From positions 19,390 through 26,532 of the forward strand of contig DOTU01000163.1 of the NCBI GenBank assembly GCA_003520965.1: a stretch of DNA of 7,143 nt, read 5' to 3'. Numbering within the stretch: the first letter of the stretch is position 1; every line of letters starts with the position of its first letter. Made by a program: the position numbers and the translations under genes. Below are positions 1 through 6,448 of this stretch, one piece after another. Below the pieces are notes generated by a model that had not been told where the DNA came from, did not search any database, and worked only from the letters and a program-made list of their open reading frames with translations. This DNA comes from Candidatus Zixiibacteriota bacterium. Lineage in GTDB: Bacteria > Zixibacteria > MSB-5A5 > UBA10806.

Positions 1-2453
1 TTCAAGCCGCGTTCCGAAAGGAAGCTGATGAGAACGGTCCGAGGAGGCTGGCCAAGCCGGCAGCGCTTATCAACAGCCAGTTGCGGGTTCACGATGTCGG
101 CAAGGTTTGGATGAGTGTAACCAACTTCGGATTTTTCGGAAGTCAGGACGGCGCATTTGAGGATGCGAGCGGAAAATACCTGATAGCTCCAAGCTGCATG
201 TTCCCGGGAGGAAGCAATCTCACCTATCTCTTCCAGGGAGCGCTGTGGATTGGGGCGGTTATCGATACTACAAATCAACTGGGGCAACCTATTTTGGATA
301 CGTTAGTTTCTATCGGTAACGACGGTTGGTGGGGGGATCTGTTTGAGATGTTCCCATCAATTGCGCCGGGCGGAGCGATAGAAGTTCGTTCGACCAGACC
401 GTCGGACGTGTATCCATACGGCGATACGACAGGCGCCAAATCCGAGCAGGATTATGTTGCGATTTACACCGATACTGTGACTTCGGTATCAGTTGTATCC
501 CAGGATCCGAATGATGGCAGGCCTCATATTCCACTCGGTATTCAGATTACGCAGCGCAGTTACGCCTGGAGCTATGAGTACGCTGAAGATTTCATTCTGT
601 TTGATTTCGATATTGCCAATATTGGCCATCGGGATCTCAAAGATCTCTGGGTCGGTCTATATATTGATGCCGATGTTTACCATAGCTCGGAGTATGCTTA
701 TGGCGATGAAGAAGGGGCGCAAGACGATATTTGCGGTTTCGATTCGCTATTCGTTGTTGAAGGTGATACCAACCGGATCAATACCGCCTGGATCGCAGAT
801 AACGACGGCCAACCTTATGATGGCGCATATGATTACCGGTCACCCCGCGGTGTCTCCGGCGTCAGGGTGGTCAGAACCCCTCTGGAAGATAGTCTGCTAA
901 AGACTACCTTCAACTGGTGGATATCCAATATCGATCCCTCACTGGATTGGGGTCCGAGAAAGTCAGCATTCGGTGAGGACGCTTTCCCTGGAGGCGGCAT
1001 TGGCACACCCGGTGGCGATGTAGCTAAATATAAAGTTATGTCGAACGGCGAATTTGATTATGATCAAATATGGTGCGGGTACGCGCATGATGGCTGGATC
1101 TCGCCGCCACCTGATGTAACAGCCAGAAATCTCGCCAACGGTTATGACACACGCTACCTGTTCTCATTCGGCCCATTTGCGGAAATCAGGGCCGGAGATA
1201 CTCTGAAATTGACCACTGCATATATCTGCGGTGAGAATTTTCATTCCGATCCCTTAAATTACGAAGATCATTTGAAGGGTTTCGAAACAGATTCAGCCAC
1301 TATTCAGGAATATTACAACAGGCTTTCATTCACCGATTTTGCCACAAATGCGCAGTGGGCTGACTGGGTTTATGATAATCCCGGAGTCGATACCGATCCC
1401 GATGGCCCTGGGCCTCTGCTACCAGATGGATATTTCGGGAAATATCGTATTACCGCAATCGGTGATACCTTTTGGTATAAAGGCGATGGTGTGCCTGATT
1501 TCGCAGGCCCACCGCCACCACAGGCTCCAATCTTATCTATCACTCCCGGGGCCAATAGGGTTTCTCTGCTGTGGGACGGCAACATAACCGAAACTAAAGT
1601 GGATATTTTTTCTAAAAATGCTGATTTTGAAGGGTATCGTCTTTACATGTCAAAAACCGGACGTAGCGACGATTATACGCTCTTAGGCGAATATGATTTG
1701 ATCGATTACGACTATACCTGGTGGGATACCACTCAAAGCCCGGCACAATGGGCAAAATGGAATAAACCGCCAAGACGCCTCGACGAATTCCAAGCCATAC
1801 ACCCCGATTTCGATTGGCACAATTTCCGGATGGAGGATTTAGATTCGACTCATTATTCTCCTACTGATACTTACCTGGCTCATTGGGAACCATACGGTTG
1901 GAATACCGGCTTGGACGGAATCCGAGTTCCTGATTCGACTCGCTGGTATCAATATGAACTGACTAATCTCTCTGAGGCTCAAGGGTTGTTTTTTGCAGTA
2001 ACCGCTTTCGACTACGGTAACCCGGTAACGAAGCTTGCCTCGCTGGAAACGGCGACTGCTGTTAATGCCCAACTCGTTTACCCAATAGCAACCGGCGCCC
2101 AAACGAAAGTAGCAGTTTATCCCAATCCCTATATCTTCACCGATGCCACCAAACCAGGTGGATATCTCGACAGAGGATGGGAAGACCCCGACAGATCGGG
2201 CAATACGGTTTTTGATCGTCGTGTTAAATTCCAGGGCCTGCCGCCGGGTTGGGTGCTCAGGATATTTACGATCGACGGCGATCTTGTTAAGCAGATCAAT
2301 CAAGGCGATGTTCCCTATACGCTCACTGACGATGTTTGTTACTGGGATCTCATCAGTCGCAATGCGCAGGCCGTTGTCTCCGGCATATATATTTATGTGA
2401 TCGAAGGCGCCAACGGTTACCATGAGCTTGGGAAGTTAGCAATTATTAAATAG
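1..2453 (+). CDS. Large secreted surface protein with FN3-like domain and T9SS-type C-terminal sorting domain (5' partial)
   Basis: The frame is open to the left edge: from base 3 it reads QAAFRKEADENGP and onward, so the gene starts outside the window and the in-frame TTG at 81 is not a real start. The visible 816 residues fall into three parts. First comes a long beta-rich region rich in Tyr, Trp, Asp and Gly with no catalytic motif I recognise (to about 1500); it ends near a D-T-D-P-D-G stretch (1389-1406) that resembles a calcium-binding loop. After a PPPP linker (1509-1520) comes a fibronectin III-like domain (about 1524-2093) with a long aromatic-rich insert. The last part begins with YPNPY (2118-2132) and ends in a pattern typical of T9SS type A sorting domains or FlgD-like Ig folds: a RIFTIDGDLV strand, WDLISRNAQAVVSGIYIYVI, and a final GKLAIIK. 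The protein is probably exported by a signal peptide lying outside the window, then secreted or surface-anchored. Its ligand or activity is unknown. It is the first visible gene of an operon with the PorV-like barrel. Confidence 0.85.
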   Translation, partial: QAAFRKEADENGPRRLAKPAALINSQLRVHDVGKVWMSVTNFGFFGSQDGAFEDASGKYLIAPSCMFPGGSNLTYLFQGALWIGAVIDTTNQLGQPILDTLVSIGNDGWWGDLFEMFPSIAPGGAIEVRSTRPSDVYPYGDTTGAKSEQDYVAIYTDTVTSVSVVSQDPNDGRPHIPLGIQITQRSYAWSYEYAEDFILFDFDIANIGHRDLKDLWVGLYIDADVYHSSEYAYGDEEGAQDDICGFDSLFVVEGDTNRINTAWIADNDGQPYDGAYDYRSPRGVSGVRVVRTPLEDSLLKTTFNWWISNIDPSLDWGPRKSAFGEDAFPGGGIGTPGGDVAKYKVMSNGEFDYDQIWCGYAHDGWISPPPDVTARNLANGYDTRYLFSFGPFAEIRAGDTLKLTTAYICGENFHSDPLNYEDHLKGFETDSATIQEYYNRLSFTDFATNAQWADWVYDNPGVDTDPDGPGPLLPDGYFGKYRITAIGDTFWYKGDGVPDFAGPPPPQAPILSITPGANRVSLLWDGNITETKVDIFSKNADFEGYRLYMSKTGRSDDYTLLGEYDLIDYDYTWWDTTQSPAQWAKWNKPPRRLDEFQAIHPDFDWHNFRMEDLDSTHYSPTDTYLAHWEPYGWNTGLDGIRVPDSTRWYQYELTNLSEAQGLFFAVTAFDYGNPVTKLASLETATAVNAQLVYPIATGAQTKVAVYPNPYIFTDATKPGGYLDRGWEDPDRSGNTVFDRRVKFQGLPPGWVLRIFTIDGDLVKQINQGDVPYTLTDDVCYWDLISRNAQAVVSGIYIYVIEGANGYHELGKLAIIK

Positions 2454-2466
2454 ACCAGGAGGCTTA

Positions 2467-3417
2467 ATGAAAAAACTTATTTTATTGTTGCCTTTAGCGG
2501 TAATACTCCTTATGCCCAGCTTCTGTTTCGGGCAGGCTAAGGTGGGAACCGCGGGGGCTAAGTTCCTGCAGATCGGGGTATCGGCGCGATCCATAGGCAT
2601 GGGTGAGGCCTTCCTGGGTGTTTCTGACGATGCCTCGGTCCTCTACTACAACCCTGGCGCTCTGTCGTTGTTGACGCAAAAGGAAGTAGTTTTTACCCAC
2701 GTTCAGTATCCTGCTGGAATCCAATACGAATTCGTTGGATTTGTGCTGCCGGCGCCAGCTCTGGCCGGTTCATTCGGTGCAGCACTATATGCTCTTCATA
2801 TGGATAATATGGACGTTACCGATTACAGGCATCCAAGAGGTAATGGCACAACTTTCACGTCGCAGGATATGGCTTTAGGCCTGACTTACAGCGCAGGATT
2901 GACTGATCGGTTTTCGGTTGGAATCACGGCCAAGTATATTACTCAGCTATTGCACACTTACAAGGCTACGGGCTGGGGAATGGATCTTGGGACCTATTAC
3001 GATACCGGTTTCCGCAACTTTAAGATCTGTATGGTCATTGCAAATTTCGGTCCGGATATGACTTTCATCAACGATTCTTATCCTCTTCCGACCGATTTTA
3101 GATTTGGTACCGCAATTGATGTTATCCAATCAGAAAGCTCACGTCTAACGGCCGCGGTTCAGGTTTCCCACCCCAATGATAATCTCGAAAAGTACAATAT
3201 GGGGTTGGAGTACTGGCTCAGCGATAAGTATTCGATCAGAGTTGGCAAGAAATTCAACTATGATTACAACGATAAAAATAAATTTGGAGACGGCCTGACT
3301 TTCGGCGCCGGGATCAGGATGCCATTATCCAGCTATCGCCTGACTCTCGATTACGCTTACCAGGACCTTGGCTATCTTGATTCAGTAAACCGTTTCTCAT
3401 TCGGATTCAGGTTTTAA
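2467..3417 (+). CDS. PorV/PorQ-family outer-membrane beta-barrel protein
   Basis: This 316-residue protein starts with a signal peptide (MKK, hydrophobic stretch to about residue 19, likely cleavage after Gly22 or Ala24). It then carries the family hallmark at residues 27-69: a GTAGAKFLQIGVSARSIGMG segment followed by EAFLGVSDDASVLYYNPGAL. This matches the N-terminal region of the PorV/PorQ (UPF0164) group related to FadL-like barrels. The remainder is alternating beta strands, and the protein ends FSFGFRF with a C-terminal Phe, the usual BAM recognition signature of outer-membrane barrels. In characterised T9SS, PorV binds cargo after translocation and shuttles it to the attachment complex; that role here is inferred from family and context. 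AGGAGG (2457-2462) lies 4 nt before the ATG, and the gene begins 13 nt after the cargo-like gene, so the two are almost certainly cotranscribed. Whether it is a true PorV or a paralogue (PorQ, PorP-like) cannot be settled from sequence alone. Confidence 0.88.
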   Translation: MKKLILLLPLAVILLMPSFCFGQAKVGTAGAKFLQIGVSARSIGMGEAFLGVSDDASVLYYNPGALSLLTQKEVVFTHVQYPAGIQYEFVGFVLPAPALAGSFGAALYALHMDNMDVTDYRHPRGNGTTFTSQDMALGLTYSAGLTDRFSVGITAKYITQLLHTYKATGWGMDLGTYYDTGFRNFKICMVIANFGPDMTFINDSYPLPTDFRFGTAIDVIQSESSRLTAAVQVSHPNDNLEKYNMGLEYWLSDKYSIRVGKKFNYDYNDKNKFGDGLTFGAGIRMPLSSYRLTLDYAYQDLGYLDSVNRFSFGFRF

Positions 3418-3431
3418 GGGGAGGATGGCGC

Positions 3432-5168
3432 ATGAAAAACCAAAAACTAATACCGATTGTTTTCTTGATTCTGGCCGCGCTTATTCTGGTCTTTGCCGCT
3501 TGCAGCGAGAAATCGCTGAAAGGAGATCTGCTGGCTCCCAAGCCACCATCGATCTTCTGGGCGCAAGTGCCGACCGATTCTTTAAATCACTTTAATCCGA
3601 ATCTGCACTGGTTCAGTACCGATCAGGATGGCGTAGTCTTAGATTATCAATACACAGTTTTGTATGCCGCAACAGTCGATTCTTTAATTGGCTCCGGCTC
3701 GATGGATGCGTTACTTGCGAATTTTCCAGCAGGTTTCACCTGGACGATCATTCACACTGATTCGGCTACGATCCCGCTGTATTCCGTCTCCGATACGTTG
3801 GCAGATGGAACTCCGGCATATGTCGATCAGTATGTTTTCATCAAGGCTATGGATGAGGACAGCTTGTTTTCAAGCATAATCTACAAGCATGTGGCTCGGA
3901 ACAACCATCCGCCAACCTGCTATCTGGTGGTTCCCACCACCTTGGATGGCGTCACCGCGGACCCGCAATGGTGCCTGCCTGAAACAACATCTTCCTGGAA
4001 GGGAATCAGAGTTGCCTGGGTTGGCAAGGATTCGATCGATATTCCCGGCAGCATACAGCCCGATTTCGAATGGAATATCCGACTCTATGGACCTTTTGCC
4101 GATTCACTCCATGCCGATACGACGGGGTCATACCGTGAGTTGGTTTCTCCAACTGATTCGACAGATCATTGGATTACCAGCAAGCAAGTGTTTCTCACCA
4201 ATTTGCAAACCGGTTATTATATCGTTTATGCGCGTAACAGGGATGATGCCTTTACGCCATCAGTACCTGCCCGGGCACTACTGATAATTTACGAGCCAAC
4301 CTGGATCAGGCACCCCGAAAATACCAAACCGATTCTGGTCGCTAACCATTCTTACTATTATAATGGTACCAATCCCAATGATGGGAGATCAGCAGGTGAA
4401 CTTCTGATTGCCAGACGCGATTCAGTGCGCAACTTCTATATGCGATTGTTGCAGACCGCAGGATATGACACTTCCCTCGATGTCGATTGGAAGGATTATC
4501 AGGTGTTAAATACGGCTCGTCCGGTTCTGAAAGCGGATCTTTACAACCACAGAATGGTCATTATTCTCGATACCGATTACACAAAACCCCTAAAGAGCGA
4601 TATCCAGGAACCCGAATATTCGCGTTATCTGGATGTAAATGGAATGATTTGGATTATTGGGCGCCAATCATTCGATGAAGGAACTGGGTTGATTGAGTTT
4701 AATACCAACGGAGATGCCAATAGGTCCCATTCCATAACTTACAGATATTTCAACCTGTCCAGCGTTTTTGCGCAGCAGGAACTTGATCTCCATCAAGCAG
4801 AATTTGCCGGTGCGGCCGCTATTATTCCGGGATTTCCGGATTTAGCGGTTGATACGCTAACGGTCGCTCAATGCAACTGGGCGCGTGCACAAGGCCCCGA
4901 TACGACGTTTTACAGGTATTCTCATGGCTTATTTGGCGTGGATTACCTAAGCAGACGTAATGATGATTCGAAAACGATCTACAAGTTCAAAGCTATCAAT
5001 GCCGATACGTCGAGGTTTGAGGGGTTTCCGGTGGCTGTCCGCTGGGATAGAGGTACTTTCAAAACCTCCTATTTCTGCTTCCCGCTCTATTTCATTCAAA
5101 GGGATCAGGCCGAGATAGTCATGCAGCAAATGTTAGCTTGGTTTAATCCTCGGGGCTATGAACAATAG
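3432..5168 (+). CDS. Lipoprotein with Ig/FN3-like modules and a predicted GATase1-like C-terminal region
   Basis: This 578-residue protein begins with a lipoprotein signal: a charged start, a hydrophobic core and lipobox F-A-A-C, with the lipidated residue Cys24 followed by Ser. GGGGAGG (3418-3424) sits 7 nt upstream of the ATG, which supports this start. Residues 38-157 and 159-288 look like two Ig/FN3-like beta modules, each opening with a PP motif and, in the first, an LHWFSTDQDG strand. Residues about 298-575 look like an alpha/beta domain: a first strand (KPILVANHSYY), a helix with FYMRLLQTAGYDT, an MVIILDTDY strand, a YLDVNGMIWIIG strand-turn, and a terminal TSYFCFPLYFI strand followed by a helix ending in LAWF. 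This resembles ThuA-like or class I glutamine-amidotransferase-like folds seen in surface proteins. I see no clear nucleophile-elbow Cys-His-Glu triad, so it may be a binding rather than a catalytic domain. It is the last gene of the operon, 14 nt after the barrel gene, and may be a surface partner of the other two. Confidence 0.8.
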   Translation: MKNQKLIPIVFLILAALILVFAACSEKSLKGDLLAPKPPSIFWAQVPTDSLNHFNPNLHWFSTDQDGVVLDYQYTVLYAATVDSLIGSGSMDALLANFPAGFTWTIIHTDSATIPLYSVSDTLADGTPAYVDQYVFIKAMDEDSLFSSIIYKHVARNNHPPTCYLVVPTTLDGVTADPQWCLPETTSSWKGIRVAWVGKDSIDIPGSIQPDFEWNIRLYGPFADSLHADTTGSYRELVSPTDSTDHWITSKQVFLTNLQTGYYIVYARNRDDAFTPSVPARALLIIYEPTWIRHPENTKPILVANHSYYYNGTNPNDGRSAGELLIARRDSVRNFYMRLLQTAGYDTSLDVDWKDYQVLNTARPVLKADLYNHRMVIILDTDYTKPLKSDIQEPEYSRYLDVNGMIWIIGRQSFDEGTGLIEFNTNGDANRSHSITYRYFNLSSVFAQQELDLHQAEFAGAAAIIPGFPDLAVDTLTVAQCNWARAQGPDTTFYRYSHGLFGVDYLSRRNDDSKTIYKFKAINADTSRFEGFPVAVRWDRGTFKTSYFCFPLYFIQRDQAEIVMQQMLAWFNPRGYEQ

Positions 5169-5184
5169 CATAAACGTGATTTTT

Positions 5185-5216
5185 GGGCGTCCGGATTTAC
5201 CGGGCGCCCTTTTTTT
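5185..5216 (+). terminator. Intrinsic terminator of the surface-protein operon
   Basis: The arms GGGCGTCCGG (5185-5194) and CCGGGCGCCC (5200-5209) form a 10-bp stem with one G-U wobble around an ATTTA loop. Seven T residues follow (5210-5216). It lies 16 nt after the stop of the lipoprotein gene and ends the three-gene unit. The first ATG of the downstream kinase frame (5217) abuts the T tract. Confidence 0.93.
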
Positions 5217-5220
5217 ATGT

Positions 5221-5232
5221 TCTCCATGGAGA
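5221..5232. promoter_or_regulatory. Perfect 12-bp palindrome upstream of the kinase gene (possible operator)
   Basis: TCTCCATGGAGA is a perfect inverted repeat located between the terminator and the preferred kinase start at 5256. With one extra base allowed, the symmetry extends to GTT/AAC on the flanks (5219-5236). A TATATT (5241-5246) that could act as a -10 lies just downstream, with no good -35. One or two 12-bp palindromes are expected by chance in a window of this size, so only the position makes it a candidate operator. Confidence 0.25.
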
Positions 5233-5255
5233 CAACTGATTATATTCGAGTTGTT

Positions 5256-6224
5256 ATGAGCACTAATTCTCCAAATTACCCCGTAATCGCGGTTGTTGGG
5301 CATCTGGTAAAAGATGAGATAAAAACGCTGGATGGAAAAACATGCGTCAGCCTGGGAGGCACGGCCTACAATTTAGCCGCGCTATCGGCAATTCAAAAAA
5401 CGGGAAAGATTTATCCGGTTTGTCGTCTGGGAATCGATGTTAAAATTTTAAGCGAGAAGCTGTTTGGTTCTTCGCCTCTGTTTGATTTTGCCGGCGTTAT
5501 CTATTCCAGGCGGCCGAACGCGGCTCACTATCTGACTTGCCGCGCCGATGGTGGTCGCGATGAACGGAATTCGGGCAAGCAAGCGCCGCTGGCGCTGGGG
5601 TCAGTGCTCGAAAAGTGCGACGCTATTCTATTAAATTTTATTTCCGGGAACGATGTCAAGCTGAAGGAATTGCATTCATTCAAGAAGCGATACAAGGGTC
5701 TAATCTATTGTGATTATCACAGCCTCTCGCTTGGTTTCGACAGCAATAAGCGCAGATATTTGCGGTATCATCCCCGCTGGCGTGACTACCTGGCCGCGGT
5801 GGATATTATACAAATGAATCAAAACGAACTGGCAACTATAATCGGCAAACCTCTGGACAGTCGACGCGCTGTTATTGACGCATTTTCGATGTTACATGAA
5901 GCCGGTCCGAGAATCGCCATTATCACTGCCGGTCGCGATGGGGCAATTCTGTCTCTGTGTCCTGAAGGGAGAATCTATCATATTGCAGGGATTCCGGTTT
6001 CCAAAGAAATCGATCCTACCGGTTGCGGAGACACGTTGAGCGCGACATTCTTATATCAATATCTGATTCTGGGAAATTCGATTAAAGCGTTGGAGATTGC
6101 CAACCAGCATGCCGCCGTCAAAGCGACTTTCTCCGGTATCGAGGGATTTGTTCAACTTAACGAATTAGTTACTCAATTTGGGCCACCTCGGAAAGCCGAA
6201 AAGCTCCTGGCTTTTCCGTTGTAA
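5256..6224 (+). CDS. PfkB/ribokinase-family carbohydrate or nucleoside kinase
   Basis: From the ATG at 5256 this is a 322-residue protein, within the usual 300-340 range of the family, and likely cytosolic. It begins with a family-like strand (VIAVVGHLVKDEI), followed by the N-terminal glycine motif VSLGGTAYN (GG at residues 34-35), which contributes to substrate binding. An ITAGRDGAI strand precedes the C-terminal signature DPTGCGD (6012-6032). The last Asp of that motif (codon 6030-6032, residue 259) is the expected catalytic base and the Gly residues form the anion hole. PfkB enzymes phosphorylate a sugar or nucleoside hydroxyl with ATP; the substrate is not identifiable here. DPTG-x-GD variants occur in adenosine-kinase-like and other sugar-kinase branches. 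An in-frame ATG at 5217 would add 13 residues but directly abuts the upstream terminator's T tract; neither start has a convincing Shine-Dalgarno sequence, and conserved residues begin after 5256. The gene is probably expressed independently of the operon before it. Confidence 0.87.
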   Translation: MSTNSPNYPVIAVVGHLVKDEIKTLDGKTCVSLGGTAYNLAALSAIQKTGKIYPVCRLGIDVKILSEKLFGSSPLFDFAGVIYSRRPNAAHYLTCRADGGRDERNSGKQAPLALGSVLEKCDAILLNFISGNDVKLKELHSFKKRYKGLIYCDYHSLSLGFDSNKRRYLRYHPRWRDYLAAVDIIQMNQNELATIIGKPLDSRRAVIDAFSMLHEAGPRIAIITAGRDGAILSLCPEGRIYHIAGIPVSKEIDPTGCGDTLSATFLYQYLILGNSIKALEIANQHAAVKATFSGIEGFVQLNELVTQFGPPRKAEKLLAFPL

Positions 6225-6264
6225 ATCAAAAAGTATCCCAATTATTTATCTAATCAACAACAAT

Positions 6265-6292
6265 TTGACAAGACTCGACAACCCCCTATTTT
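6265..6292 (+). promoter_or_regulatory. Sigma70-like promoter sequence in the convergent intergenic region
   Basis: A perfect TTGACA (6265-6270) is followed after 16 nt by TATTTT (6287-6292). An alternative -10 lies at 6289-6294 with 18-nt spacing. The predicted start, about 7 nt downstream, falls at the base of the first hairpin of the tandem repeat. No protein gene follows on this strand, so if active it would make a short RNA or an antisense transcript into the citrate synthase 3' end. Caution: many FCB bacteria use a different housekeeping promoter consensus (TTTG / TAnnTTTG), so this match may not be functional. Confidence 0.35.
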
Positions 6293-6299
6293 ATTTGGT

Positions 6300-6335
6300 G
6301 GCACTTGCAGTGCCGTTGCGGGACTACAAGTCCCG
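6300..6335. repeat. Tandem pair of 15-nt hairpins (20-bp repeat unit) with a compensatory base-pair change
   Basis: Hairpin 1 is GGCACT-TGC-AGTGCC (6300-6314) and hairpin 2 is GGGACT-ACA-AGTCCC (6320-6334), extended by a C-G pair at 6319/6335. The units repeat every 20 bp: the stems match except for one position, where a C-G pair becomes G-C on both arms, while the loops differ completely. Both units are followed by GTT. This looks like a small interspersed palindromic (REP-like) element or a structured RNA. The second hairpin is followed by a T-rich stretch (6336-6341) and could also act as a weak terminator for the kinase gene, which otherwise lacks one. Confidence 0.7.
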
Positions 6336-6397
6336 TTTATTATACAGAGTGATAAAGCGGCATAAGTGTTCAAGCAATGGTTATTAATCGTACGAAT

Positions 6398-6428
6398 AAA
6401 AAGGGGAGAGGCAAAGTGCCTATCCCCT
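6398..6428 (-). terminator. Intrinsic terminator of the citrate synthase gene
   Basis: The plus-strand arms GGGGAGAGGCA (6403-6413) and TGCCTATCCCC (6417-6427) pair over 11 positions with one G/A mismatch and a 3-nt loop. Read on the minus strand, the stem is followed by TTTTT (complement of 6398-6402), giving an intrinsic terminator 21 nt beyond the citrate synthase stop codon. On the plus strand no T tract follows, so it should work mainly in the citrate synthase direction. Confidence 0.9.
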
Positions 6429-6448
6429 GATTAACGAATGTCAGGTTT

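Noticed and set aside
81..83. TTG as start codon of the first gene
   Set aside because: The frame is open to the window edge with family-like residues upstream, and no ribosome binding site precedes the TTG; the gene is truncated by the window.
493..900. 135-codon open frame on the plus strand in another frame of the surface-protein gene
   Set aside because: It overlaps the supported CDS fully and the product looks like no known family.
1839..2423. 194-codon open frame on the minus strand inside the surface-protein gene
   Set aside because: It lies wholly opposite a well-supported CDS, has no recognisable domain and no ribosome binding site; it is a shadow of the real gene.
3889..4284. 131-codon plus-strand frame inside the lipoprotein gene
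   Set aside because: It is nested in the lipoprotein CDS and its composition is that of an out-of-frame read.
6189..6218. Hairpin at the 3' end of the kinase gene (GAAAAGC/GCTTTTC and an overlapping alternative) as a terminator
   Set aside because: It lies inside the coding sequence, has an A/T-rich stem and no T tract follows it.
6178..6387. 69-codon plus-strand frame covering the intergenic hairpins
   Set aside because: It starts inside the kinase gene, runs through the palindromic repeat and has no homologous features or ribosome binding site.
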